NCBI RefSeq assembly: GCF_000743355.1
Contig: NZ_JQEI01000051.1
Location: 1-53,485 of the forward strand
Source: Serratia sp. Ag1
Lineage (GTDB): Bacteria > Pseudomonadota > Gammaproteobacteria > Enterobacterales > Enterobacteriaceae
Direction of reading: 5' to 3'
Length of the DNA: 53,485 nucleotides
In this document: positions 1-9,076 of the stretch, in pieces
How positions within the stretch are numbered: position 1 is the first letter of the stretch
Layout: every line of letters begins with the position of its first letter
Notes under the pieces: generated by a model
Databases searched by the model: none
What the model saw: only the letters and a program-made list of their open reading frames with translations
Told to the model about the DNA's origin: nothing
Made by a program: the position numbers and the translations under genes

Positions 1-1
1 G

Positions 2-3000
2 GGTAACGTCAGCGATCCGTCCAACACCTTTACCTTGATGCTGGACTTCACACCACCGGATGTCAGTAAAATTGCCATCACAGGTGTGACGGATAACGTG
101 GGCAGCGTCACCGGGCCGGTTAACCAGGGCGGTATTCTGGACGATCGTAAGCCAGTGATTAAAGGAACCGGGGCAGAAGCAGGGGATACCATTACGGTTT
201 CTACCACTGACGCTGATGGCAACACTAAAGTTCTTGGCACGACAACGGTGGGCAGCGATGGCACATGGGAGTTGACGCCAACCGGGTCACTGTACGATGG
301 CTTGAACAAACTGACCGTGGTTGAAACCGACAAAGTGGGTAATACCGCCAAGCCGGACAGCAGCTATGATGTCACCATGTCGTTGACGCCGGGCGCACCA
401 ACAATTGGCAGCATTGTCGATGACAGCGGGGCAACTCATGTCATTCTGACAGAAGGTGCCTTGACGAAGGACAATACGCCGACGTTGAGCGGGACTTCAT
501 CGGTTGCCGAAGGTGACACTATTACCATTTACAATGGTAATACCGTGGTCGGTACGACGACGGCTGGCCCTGGTGGTAACTGGAGCTTTACGCCAACCAC
601 CAAACTGCCGGATGGAGCTTACAGCTTCAGCGTGACGGGAACCAACAGTGCGGGTCAGGAGAGTGCACACAGTGGCTCTCAGACGATCACCATTGATGCA
701 ACGGCACCAAATCCGGTATCAGGTCTGACAGTCAATGACGATGTGGGTTCTGTACAAGGGCCGTTGGCAAACGGTGCTGTGAGTGACGACAATACGCCAA
801 CCTTTAAAGGTAATGCGGAAACCGGCAGCACAGTGACCATTTACGCTAATGGTGAAGTGATTGGCAGTGTAACGGTGACCAGCCCAGACGGTAGTTGGGT
901 CTATACGCCGACAACCGCGTTGCCGGATGGTAATTACCAGTTCGCTACAGAAGTGACGGATAAAGCAGGTAACAGCAGCGGCAGAACCGATGGTATTGCC
1001 ATCACTGTCGATACGGTACCGGGCGATCTGAAATTGCTGCAAGTTCTCGATAATGTTGAACCTGATAGCGGTACACGTCTGTTGAACAATGGTGATGTGA
1101 CTAACGACAGCACACCAACGTTTGTAGGTACGGCGACTGCGGGCAGCATTGTCACCATCAAAGATGGTGCCAGTACTGTTCTGGGCAGCGTGAAGGTTGA
1201 TCCGTCAGGTAACTGGAGCTTTGAACCAGGTACCGTGCTGAGCGAAGGGCTTCATAACTTTGTGGTCAGTGGTACAGATGTTTCAGGTAATCCGTTAACG
1301 CCGATTAACTTCAGCCTGACTATCGATACCGTGGCACCTGTGGCACCGAAAATTACTGATGTTGTGGACAACACACTGCCAGTACTCGGTACCGTGGTCA
1401 GCGGCCATGCGACTAACGACACGACGCCTGAGATCAAAGGCACGGCGGAAAAAGACAGCACCGTTCAGATTTATAATCAGATCGATGCGGCTAACCGTGT
1501 TCTGTTGGGGACAGCGCTGGCTGATACCAACGGCCAGTGGGTGCTGGTACTGACGGATGACAAGGCGTTAACTGACGGCAGTTACACGCTCGTTGCAGTT
1601 GCTACCGATAAGGCGGGCAATGCAGGGGCGGCCAGTGAGCCATGGACCATCATCGTTGATACGACTATCTCTGATGCGGTGATCGCGATTACGTCGATCA
1701 GTGATGACCTGGGGATCAGTGACTCCGACTTTAACACCAGCGATAACACGCTGTTGATTAACGGTACGCTGAACAAGGCGTTGCAGCCTGATGAGTGGGT
1801 CGAAGTCAGCCTGGACGGTGGCAAAACCTGGACCAAAGCGGCCAGCACCACCGCCAGCAACTGGACCGTGGATCTGCAAAGTCAACCGCTGAACTCGGGT
1901 GACTACACCATCGAAGCACGGGTAGTCGATCAGGCAGGCAATATCGGTAGCACCGATTCGCATGCGCTGACCATCGCTGCCGGTGGGCCGAACCTGAATG
2001 GCCTGACCACCACCACGGGTATCACTACCGATACCAGCAATGGTCTGGTGAGTGGCGATCTGTTCAGCCACAGTGCGACGGCGGTCAACAACGATATGAT
2101 CACCCGTGACCGTACCGTGACGTTGAACGGTAACCTGAGTGCGGCACTGCAGACCAACCAGTATCTGCAGATCTCGCTGGACAATGGGACTACCTGGACA
2201 ACGCTGCTGTCACAGAGCGGCAGCCAGTGGAACTACACGCTGGATGCGGTTACGCAGAGCACCACGGTGAACTATCAACTGCGGGTGATTGATTCTGCCG
2301 GTAACGTTGGGGTCAACACCAACTTTGCCAACAGCTACCAGGTGGTGATCGATCTGGATTCCCCGGATGCGATCCTCGGTGCGCCTAATGTGCCGCAGAT
2401 TGTGGACAACAGCACCACGTTCGTCTTCAACAGCAGCCAGTACGGCAAGGTGGAAGCCGGGGCGATAGTGTCCCTGGTCAGCGACGTGAACCGTAATGGC
2501 ACCTACCAGGAAGGTCTGGATCAGGTGATCGGGTTTGCCAAGGTTGCTGCGGACGGTACCTGGACGCTCAGCACCAAGCTGCCATCCGGTGCGCATAACA
2601 TCGCGTTTATGGTGTGGGATGAGGCGGGTAACCGCTCGGCCATGAGTTCTGCTACCAGCATCGGGGTAACCGATGGCGGCGGTAGTACGCTGATTCAGCA
2701 GAAGTGGGGCGGCACGACCGATGCGGATAACTATGGCCTGAACGCTGCGGCGGTGACCATTGGTCAGGACGGGTTGTGGTCGTTCTTCCAGAGTGTGCGT
2801 GGCACCTCGGGGACGACGACAGCCAACGCTGGCCGTGTGTACAACATGACGTCGCAGGAGGATTACACCTCAACCTATCTGGCACAGCCGTCTACTACCA
2901 ACGGCGCAGGTTATAACGTTAACGATGCGGGCTATGGTCGCTTTATCAACTCGGCCACCTTTGCGGATATCAACCGCGATGGCTTGACCGATGTGATGTC

Positions 3001-5086
3001 GCAGGTCAGTTCGTACGGTAACGCCAACCGGACCGCTTACTGGATGCAGAATGCTGACGGCAGCTATACGCCGCAGGCGCTGAACCAGGGCACGCTGAAC
3101 CACCTGGGTGGGGTGATTGCCTATGACCGTGAGGGCGATGGCTATCTCGACTTTGTGCTGGCTGACTCAGAGTCAGACTCCATTTCGTTTATCAAGAACG
3201 TTAATGGGGTACTGACCTATGAGCAAGCTGCCGGTTTCTCTGCTGGGCACCCTGGTGGGGCTCTTCCTGCTGCGATGAGTGTGTTGCATGAAGTGGGGGC
3301 AGTGGATATCGATAACAACGGTACGGTAGATATCACCGCGCACATTGACTTCAACGGTGCGGGTAACAACGCTGGCAACGGCTCACGTGGTTTGGGGATC
3401 CTGTATAACCAGACCAACGGCACCACCTCGACCACCTTTGGTAACGTGGGGTATTACGCCAACGTGTTCCGCGGTGATGGTGCGGATGACTACGGTAACC
3501 TGTCGATTTCCATGACCTATGCGGACTTCAACGGTGATGGCTGGCTGGATCTGTTCCTGAGCCGTGGTTCGAAGGCAGGGGTGAACAGTGATGAAAGCCG
3601 TATCTACCTGAACGATGGTACCGGCAAGCTGCTGGCCACCAACGATTCGCAGGCGCTGTGGTTCGGTGACAAACTGGATGGCGGTACCTCGCTGGCGGTG
3701 GACTGGAACCACGATGGCAAGATGGACATCATTGAAGTCCCTCGTTCTAGCAGCGGTGGGAGCGCAGTTCAGGTTGCCAGCCCGATGTTGTACCTGAACC
3801 AGGGTAACAACGTGTGGGGAACCAATGCGGTCAGCCTGACCGGTAGCCAGACCTACAGCAACCTGACGGGTGCTGTGGCGCTGGACTACGACTGGGATGG
3901 CTCGATGGACCTGGTGCTGTACCGCTCCGGTGCGGATGGGGCGGTGGTGTCTGGTGATGCGTCTGCGCCAACGCTGCTGGTGAAGAACACCAACATCGCG
4001 GCAGACGGTACCAGCCTGCAGATCCGTATTGTTGACGGCAACGGCATCAATACCTTCTACAGCAACACCGTCAAGCTGTATGACTCGCACGGTAACCTGG
4101 TGGCGACGCAGCTGATTAACCCGCAGGCGTCCGGCTCCAGCAACAGCATGGGTCTGGTGAGCTTCTTCGGCCTGAAAGCGGACGAAGTGTACTCGGTACA
4201 GCTGTTGCGCATCACCAACGGTGCAGCCAACCACGTGGGGGCGTTCGCCGGTGAGCAGGGTGGCAACATCAACACCACCGTCAACGAAAACTGGGGCGGG
4301 TTGACCACCGGCAAGGCGCATGATGCTTATGTGCTGACGGCGGAAAACACCAATGATGTCAACAATACCATTGGCAGCAGCGGGATCACCGGCACCGGGT
4401 ATAACGACACCTTCTTCAGTTCAGCGGGTGACGATACCTATACCGGCGGTGGTGGCTGGAACCAGACCGTGAGCGGTCAGGCGGTCTGGAGTGCAACGGC
4501 GGGGATGGACATCGTCGATTATAGCCGTGCACCGGGCGCCATTACGGCCAACCTGTGGACAGGCACGGCGACGGGTCACGGTAACGACAAGCTGGTGAGT
4601 ATCGAAGGCTTGATCGGGAGCAATCAGGGCGACACCTTCACTGACAATTCGGCCAACAACCTGTTTGAAGGCCGGGGTGGCAATGACACGTTCTACCTGA
4701 TTAACGGTGGCAACGACACGCTGATGTACAAGGTGTTGGCGGGTATGGAAAGTGACGGGACGGGCGGTAACGGTCACGACACGGTCCATGGCTTCCACGT
4801 AGGCAACGTTGCAACGGACAATGACGCCGACCTGATCGACCTGAGCGATCTGCTGGACTACAACGGCCCGATCTCCTTCTTCCAGGACGATGGCAAGATG
4901 GAGCTGGACTACTCTTCCCAAGGTATTCTCAAGTACCTGAAGGTAGAGACCAGCGGGGCCGACACGGTGATCAGCATCGACCGTGATGGTCAGGGCGGAC
5001 AGTATGCCTTTACCAACGTCGTGACGTTGGCCAATGTGCATACCGATCTGGAAACGTTATTGCAGAATAACCAAATCATTGTTTAA
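2..5086 (+). CDS. Large RTX/Ig-repeat adhesin, C-terminal part (5' end outside window)
   Basis: The reading frame is open from the first bases, so this is the 3' part of a larger gene. It encodes about eight tandem beta-sandwich Ig-like units of roughly 100 residues (to about nt 2690). The first five are canonical (DNTPTxxG, GxWSFTP, TDxAGN, ITIDxxAP motifs) and the next three are divergent. From about nt 2966 to 3912 come at least six DxDxDG-type Ca-binding motifs (for example DINRDGLTD, DFNGDGWLD, DWNHDGKMD), as in FG-GAP/VCBS integrin-like repeats. The last 250 residues carry an RTX-like segment (GRGGNDTFY) and an acidic C-terminus typical of type I secretion targets. The family is BapA/LapA-like biofilm adhesins, secreted to the cell surface. 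The type I exporter downstream (6724-12552) is its likely secretion system. Substrate and host-binding role cannot be told from sequence. Confidence 0.9.
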   Translation, partial: GNVSDPSNTFTLMLDFTPPDVSKIAITGVTDNVGSVTGPVNQGGILDDRKPVIKGTGAEAGDTITVSTTDADGNTKVLGTTTVGSDGTWELTPTGSLYDGLNKLTVVETDKVGNTAKPDSSYDVTMSLTPGAPTIGSIVDDSGATHVILTEGALTKDNTPTLSGTSSVAEGDTITIYNGNTVVGTTTAGPGGNWSFTPTTKLPDGAYSFSVTGTNSAGQESAHSGSQTITIDATAPNPVSGLTVNDDVGSVQGPLANGAVSDDNTPTFKGNAETGSTVTIYANGEVIGSVTVTSPDGSWVYTPTTALPDGNYQFATEVTDKAGNSSGRTDGIAITVDTVPGDLKLLQVLDNVEPDSGTRLLNNGDVTNDSTPTFVGTATAGSIVTIKDGASTVLGSVKVDPSGNWSFEPGTVLSEGLHNFVVSGTDVSGNPLTPINFSLTIDTVAPVAPKITDVVDNTLPVLGTVVSGHATNDTTPEIKGTAEKDSTVQIYNQIDAANRVLLGTALADTNGQWVLVLTDDKALTDGSYTLVAVATDKAGNAGAASEPWTIIVDTTISDAVIAITSISDDLGISDSDFNTSDNTLLINGTLNKALQPDEWVEVSLDGGKTWTKAASTTASNWTVDLQSQPLNSGDYTIEARVVDQAGNIGSTDSHALTIAAGGPNLNGLTTTTGITTDTSNGLVSGDLFSHSATAVNNDMITRDRTVTLNGNLSAALQTNQYLQISLDNGTTWTTLLSQSGSQWNYTLDAVTQSTTVNYQLRVIDSAGNVGVNTNFANSYQVVIDLDSPDAILGAPNVPQIVDNSTTFVFNSSQYGKVEAGAIVSLVSDVNRNGTYQEGLDQVIGFAKVAADGTWTLSTKLPSGAHNIAFMVWDEAGNRSAMSSATSIGVTDGGGSTLIQQKWGGTTDADNYGLNAAAVTIGQDGLWSFFQSVRGTSGTTTANAGRVYNMTSQEDYTSTYLAQPSTTNGAGYNVNDAGYGRFINSATFADINRDGLTDVMSQVSSYGNANRTAYWMQNADGSYTPQALNQGTLNHLGGVIAYDREGDGYLDFVLADSESDSISFIKNVNGVLTYEQAAGFSAGHPGGALPAAMSVLHEVGAVDIDNNGTVDITAHIDFNGAGNNAGNGSRGLGILYNQTNGTTSTTFGNVGYYANVFRGDGADDYGNLSISMTYADFNGDGWLDLFLSRGSKAGVNSDESRIYLNDGTGKLLATNDSQALWFGDKLDGGTSLAVDWNHDGKMDIIEVPRSSSGGSAVQVASPMLYLNQGNNVWGTNAVSLTGSQTYSNLTGAVALDYDWDGSMDLVLYRSGADGAVVSGDASAPTLLVKNTNIAADGTSLQIRIVDGNGINTFYSNTVKLYDSHGNLVATQLINPQASGSSNSMGLVSFFGLKADEVYSVQLLRITNGAANHVGAFAGEQGGNINTTVNENWGGLTTGKAHDAYVLTAENTNDVNNTIGSSGITGTGYNDTFFSSAGDDTYTGGGGWNQTVSGQAVWSATAGMDIVDYSRAPGAITANLWTGTATGHGNDKLVSIEGLIGSNQGDTFTDNSANNLFEGRGGNDTFYLINGGNDTLMYKVLAGMESDGTGGNGHDTVHGFHVGNVATDNDADLIDLSDLLDYNGPISFFQDDGKMELDYSSQGILKYLKVETSGADTVISIDRDGQGGQYAFTNVVTLANVHTDLETLLQNNQIIV

Positions 5087-5095
5087 CCGGTAACG

Positions 5096-5124
5096 GAACC
5101 CGCAGTGTAAAAGCTGCGGGTTCT
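5096..5124 (+). terminator. Hairpin after the adhesin gene
   Basis: A perfect 10-bp stem (5096-5105 with 5114-5123, GAACCCGCAG) with an 8-nt loop sits 9 bases after the adhesin stop codon. The downstream U-tract is poor, so it may act as a weak terminator or as an mRNA-end stabiliser, letting some transcription continue into the OmpA gene. Confidence 0.6.
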
Positions 5125-5318
5125 ATACCCGTCATTTTTCAAGCTGTTTGGGTGTTGGCTGCCCTCACTGATCCCAGTCACTTACTTGAGTAAGTTCCTG
5201 GAGATTATGAGCCTCATAGAGGTTCACCCTGCGGGCCAGCGCAAGCGCTGTTCAAATGGGTATGACCCATTTGTCGTGTGGTTGCCGCCTACAAGCAACT
5301 TGAATTATTTTGGGTATA
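5124..5318. repeat. ERIC (IRU) element with internal insertion
   Basis: The ends are imperfect inverted repeats (TATACCC at 5124, GGGTATA at 5312-5318, with TTCAAGCTG / CAACTTGAA inside). The centre contains CCCAGTCACTTACTT...GTAAGTTCCTGG, which matches my recollection of the conserved ERIC core. The usual length is about 127 bp; this copy is about 195 bp. The extra segment includes two strong hairpins: CAGCGC/GCGCTG (5238-5251) and CAAATGGGT/ACCCATTTG (5253-5273). It fills most of the 352-bp gap between the adhesin gene and the OmpA-family gene. Confidence 0.85.
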
Positions 5319-5438
5319 TTTTTTGTTATTTAATTATCGGGTAAACATTTTGGCTATATCACCTTTGGGTGTAATAACGGATCCCGAAAAATTGTCGCCG
5401 TTTATGGATGAATATATCAGGTGAGCCTGGAGCATATA

Positions 5439-6344
5439 ATGAAAGCTGTTCGTAATGGATTTAAAAATATTAATATTGCTGTATTAACGTTAGCTGCGGG
5501 ATTGTTTTCTGTTACCGCACTTGCTGAGTCGGTACACAACAACCCACTCTCTGCCGATAGCAGTGTGGCAAACGGTTATCGCCCCGTCGCGAAAGTGGTG
5601 CCAGAGCTGGCTCAGGTGGTTTTCTATTATCCACAGGGCACTCTCCCTGCCACCATCAATGTGGATCGCGAACTGCAATCCGCGTTGTTACCTGGTGAGT
5701 TTACCGTGTTCTGCGTGGCACCTGGTGGGCATGCGATTGAGTCCTATTTCCAGGATCAACCGGTTTATCAGGGCAAACAGAACCCCGCGCATCAACTGGA
5801 TGTTAAGGGGTCAGAGACCTATTTTCTGCAGGTAAACCCAGGGGCTAATGGCAGTACGGCAGCCTTGGTTGAAAGAGCGACGGCAGAAGCTGATTTACAG
5901 TCTATGCGCAAGCAGACGCGTATCATTAACCGTGCTTCACAAGTAAAGCCTTGTGAATATGTCAACGGTGGTGGTGCCGTGCTGATTCAGGAAGGCATAC
6001 AGTTCCGTTTTGGCAAGAGCAATTACGGTTCTATTTTGCCGTCCTCAGTGGCTAAACTGGAAAACGTCGTGGCATTTCTCAAGCAGGGAAATAACGTTTC
6101 TGATATCCAATTGGTGGGTTACACCGATGCTATCGGTAACCCGGTGGCTAACCAGCGCCTGTCACAGGCCAGAGCTGAGACGATTCGCGAAGCACTGATT
6201 GGCGCAGGCGTTAGCCCGCATGTGATCAGTAACGTCAGTGGTATGGGCGTGGCTCAAAGTGCTGAAGGCTGTGTTGCTAATGCCAGCCACCAAGGGGCGG
6301 GTTGCAACGTTAACAGCCGCCGTGTGGATATCATTGTCAGATAA
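5439..6344 (+). CDS. OmpA-family outer-membrane/peptidoglycan-associated protein
   Basis: 301 residues from ATG 5439. This start is preferred over GTG 5421 because GGAG lies 6 bases before it and the signal peptide then begins MKAVRNGFKN and ends at ALA-ES. An N-terminal domain of about 150 residues of unrecognised fold precedes a C-terminal OmpA-like peptidoglycan-binding domain (from about residue 165: FRFGKSNYGSILP, LVGYTDAIGNPVANQRLSQARA, ending NSRRVDIIV). Such domains bind diaminopimelate of peptidoglycan in the periplasm. It sits between the adhesin and its putative exporter on the same strand, so it may anchor or stabilise the secretion machine or adhesin; that role is inferred only from position. 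Confidence 0.85.
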   Translation: MKAVRNGFKNINIAVLTLAAGLFSVTALAESVHNNPLSADSSVANGYRPVAKVVPELAQVVFYYPQGTLPATINVDRELQSALLPGEFTVFCVAPGGHAIESYFQDQPVYQGKQNPAHQLDVKGSETYFLQVNPGANGSTAALVERATAEADLQSMRKQTRIINRASQVKPCEYVNGGGAVLIQEGIQFRFGKSNYGSILPSSVAKLENVVAFLKQGNNVSDIQLVGYTDAIGNPVANQRLSQARAETIREALIGAGVSPHVISNVSGMGVAQSAEGCVANASHQGAGCNVNSRRVDIIVR

Positions 6345-6370
6345 TAATCTAGCTTTGATTTGATTTTATT

Positions 6371-6405
6371 AAAAAAAGGGCCACAATAGCGTGGCTCTTT
6401 TATTT
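6371..6405 (+). terminator. Terminator after OmpA-family gene
   Basis: The stem GGGCCAC/GTGGCTC (6378-6384 with 6391-6397, one G-U pair) is preceded by an A-run and followed by TTTTATTT. This is a standard rho-independent structure 34 bases after the stop codon. It suggests that the exporter genes starting at 6724 have their own promoter. Confidence 0.75.
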
Positions 6406-6723
6406 AACTGGATTCGCTTTACAAGCTGATAAAGAGCTTCAATCGAATAAGATTAATCTTGTAATAATTTATTATCCTATTCCTGTCCTATCTGCACCGT
6501 ATAGTTAAACATCTCAGTATCTACCAGTGAAATCAACCTGATACCTTGTTTCTTTTGGTTACACAAAAAGGCTTTTCTAGGCACTTGCTTATTTTTTCAA
6601 ACCAAACTTTAAGTAAATACCTATACTGTTTCATGCGGTGGTTAATATATTCCCTGTGTTAAGATATATCTAATATTTAGCTTGGAAGCTAAATCACAGT
6701 TTTTAAGTAACCAGGGAAAGATT
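6406..6723 (+). other. AT-rich gene-free region upstream of the exporter operon
   Basis: 318 bases without a credible gene, markedly AT-rich compared with the flanking coding DNA. It probably carries the promoter for the exporter operon. TATACT at 6622-6627 could be a -10 box, but no convincing -35 box stands at the right distance. A ribosome binding site (AGGGAA, 6713-6718) precedes ATG 6724. AT-richness would fit H-NS binding, but that is conjecture. Confidence 0.4.
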
Positions 6724-8973
6724 ATGAGTGAACAATTGTCGGTGTCTTCAGCGTTACCGGAGATCCCTGAGCCTCCGGCGATTCAGTCGCGAGAATTTGA
6801 CAATATAGAAGACCATGGCAGAGATTCATTACTCTGGGCTGTTGAATGGTTATGCCAACATTACAATAAACTCGTCAGCAAAGAAGTGCTGTACGCAGGC
6901 TTACCCCGTGGCGACAAACTGGAACCTGAATTGGCGCTGCGTATGCTGGACCAGATCGGCATCTCTGCTGGCTGGATCAAACGCGACCTGACTAAAATCT
7001 CCTCTTATCTCTTCCCGTTAGTGGTTGCTCGCACCGATGGGACTTACTGCATTGTTGCGGCACGAACCGGTAAGCGTGGAAGCTATTGGTATCAGATTGT
7101 GGTGCCTGAAAGTGGCGGCACCGTCAGCATTCCGGAAGCGGAACTGTTAACCAATGGCTATGCCATGGTGGCAAGCCCTAAGCCGAAGCTGGATGCCCGC
7201 CTGGAAGATGAAATCCTGCCGGAATCCAGCCGTGAAGGGCATTGGCTTTTCTCTACGCTCTGGCGTTATCGGCATTATTTCTACAGTGCGGCGACCGCTG
7301 CGCTGCTGGCCAACGTACTGACATTAGCCAGCACCTTCTTCACCATGAACGTTTATGATCGCGTGATCCCGACTCAGGCTTATGTCACCCTTTGGTCTTT
7401 GGCGATCGGGGTACTGGTGGCCATTGTGTTCGAATTTACCTCCAGGCAGGTTCGTACTTACCTGATTGATGTGGCGGGTAAAAAAGCGGACTTGATTGTC
7501 GGGGCGAAACTGTTCCGCCAGGTGATGGCAATGCGTATGGAGAGCAAACCGCAATCGACGGGGACCTTCGCCAACCAATTGCGTGATTTCGAAGCCGTGC
7601 GTGATTTTGCCACTTCGGCAACGCTGTCAACCCTGTCCGATCTGCCCTTCTGCATCCTGTTTATGTTCGTTATCTACCTGATCGGTGGGCAACTGGCGAT
7701 CGTACCGTTGGCGGCAGTGCCGATTATTTTGCTGGTCAGCGTGATCATTCAATGGCCGTTAAGCCGTTACATGGGTGAAAACATTCGTGAGATCTCGCAA
7801 AAGCAAGGGATGCTGATCGAATCCATCGAAGGGATGGAAGCGCTGAAAGCGGCGCAGGGCGAAGGCGTGATGCAGAAACGCTGGGACGATATCAGCGCGT
7901 TGGCAGCCGCCTCTTCAATGAAAACCCGTTACCTTTCTGCGCTGACCTCGAACTTTGTCACCTTTATGCAACAGGTGTGCACCGTGGTGATCGTGGTATT
8001 TGGTGTCTATCTGATCCATGCAGGTGAACTGACCATGGGATCGATGATCGGGGTGGTGATCCTGTCTGGCCGCTCATTGGCTCCGCTAGCGGCGGTGGTT
8101 GGGCTGGCATTACGTTATCAACATGCCAAAACGGCGTTGAAATCACTGAATCAGCTGATGTCATTACCTGTTGAGCGCGACCCGGGCATCAACTACCTGC
8201 CGACACCGAAGTTCGACGGTAACTTGAGCTTGAAGAAGGTGGCTTTTGCTTACGCAGTGCCGGGGATGATGGTCCCTCCATCGATCCTCGATAACATCAA
8301 TATCACCATCAAGGCGGGTGAGCGCGTGGCGATTATCGGCAGCATCGGCAGCGGTAAGTCGACGTTGTTGCGGGTGATGGCGCGGATTTATCAACAGCGC
8401 AGCGGCCAGATCTCGATTGATGGCGTTGATGCGACACAGGTCGATCCTGCCGACTGGCGTGCGGCAGTCGGGTACGTTGGTCAGGATTGCCGGTTGTTCA
8501 GCGGCACCTTGCGCTTCAACGTGATGATCGGCAAACCGGGTGCCAGCACGGAAGAGTTCTTGCGTGTCGCTCAAATGACCGGTTTGGATCGCATCGCGGC
8601 CAAACACCCACTGGGCTATGACATGCCCGTCGGGGAGATGGGCAACGGTTTGTCCGGTGGGCAAAAACAACTGGTTGCCCTGGCGCGTTGCCTGTTACTG
8701 CGGCCAAAAGTGCTGTTGATGGACGAACCGACCAGCTCGATGGATGCGATGACAGAAACCCTGTTTATCCGCCAACTGCAGAAAGCCATCGAAGGGCAAA
8801 CGTTGGTGATTGTCACACACCGTATGTCAGTGCTGAATATTTTTGACCGCTTGATTGTTCTGGATGATGGGCATGTGGTTGCTGATGGCCCGAAAGACCA
8901 GGTCATTGCCATGCTGAGCGCCAACGGCGAGAAGAACAGTCAGAGAGCGGTTCAGCAAAGCCAGCCACATTAA
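6724..8973 (+). CDS. Type I secretion ABC transporter, LapB family
   Basis: 749 residues from ATG 6724, chosen over an upstream TTG at 6682 because AGGGAA is well placed. The N-terminal 130-150 residues form a C39-peptidase-like domain, but the expected catalytic Cys region reads DSLLWAVEWL. It is therefore the non-proteolytic (CLD) type used by RTX and LapA-type exporters. A six-helix ABC membrane domain follows, then the nucleotide-binding domain with Walker A GSIGSGKS, signature LSGGQ, Walker B VLLMDEPT and switch His in VTHR. It energises export of an uncleaved, C-terminally signalled adhesin across the inner membrane. The next two genes supply the adaptor and outer-membrane channel. Confidence 0.92.
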   Translation: MSEQLSVSSALPEIPEPPAIQSREFDNIEDHGRDSLLWAVEWLCQHYNKLVSKEVLYAGLPRGDKLEPELALRMLDQIGISAGWIKRDLTKISSYLFPLVVARTDGTYCIVAARTGKRGSYWYQIVVPESGGTVSIPEAELLTNGYAMVASPKPKLDARLEDEILPESSREGHWLFSTLWRYRHYFYSAATAALLANVLTLASTFFTMNVYDRVIPTQAYVTLWSLAIGVLVAIVFEFTSRQVRTYLIDVAGKKADLIVGAKLFRQVMAMRMESKPQSTGTFANQLRDFEAVRDFATSATLSTLSDLPFCILFMFVIYLIGGQLAIVPLAAVPIILLVSVIIQWPLSRYMGENIREISQKQGMLIESIEGMEALKAAQGEGVMQKRWDDISALAAASSMKTRYLSALTSNFVTFMQQVCTVVIVVFGVYLIHAGELTMGSMIGVVILSGRSLAPLAAVVGLALRYQHAKTALKSLNQLMSLPVERDPGINYLPTPKFDGNLSLKKVAFAYAVPGMMVPPSILDNINITIKAGERVAIIGSIGSGKSTLLRVMARIYQQRSGQISIDGVDATQVDPADWRAAVGYVGQDCRLFSGTLRFNVMIGKPGASTEEFLRVAQMTGLDRIAAKHPLGYDMPVGEMGNGLSGGQKQLVALARCLLLRPKVLLMDEPTSSMDAMTETLFIRQLQKAIEGQTLVIVTHRMSVLNIFDRLIVLDDGHVVADGPKDQVIAMLSANGEKNSQRAVQQSQPH

Positions 8974-9000
8974 TCTCAATCTACGGCAATAATCCGTGTG

Positions 9001-9054
9001 ACCTCGTGATTTCAACGTGCGATAGCCAAGGCTTTGCATTTTGCAACACGAGGT
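9001..9054 (+). other. Structured intercistronic segment between exporter ABC and adaptor genes
   Basis: The 103-bp gap contains an 8-bp inverted repeat ACCTCGTG (9001-9008) / CACGAGGT (9047-9054), enclosing a smaller palindrome TTGCA-TTT-TGCAA (9034-9046). It has no U-tract, so it is not a classical terminator. It may be an mRNA processing or stability element in the operon. Confidence 0.35.
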
Positions 9055-9076
9055 AGACACCAACAGGAAATAACGG

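Noticed and set aside
2-2690. Tandem repeats at about 300-bp periods as a satellite-like array
   Set aside because: They encode diverged Ig-like protein domains in one frame and are not DNA-level repeats.
3383-4321. Long minus-strand open frame (312 codons) inside the adhesin gene
   Set aside because: It is antisense to a well-supported coding region with repeated motifs; its translation is rich in Arg, His, Gln and Val with no family features, as expected from a shadow of GC-biased codons.
5421-5438. GTG start for the OmpA-family gene
   Set aside because: It has no ribosome binding site and puts charged residues ahead of the signal peptide; ATG 5439 has GGAG at the right distance.
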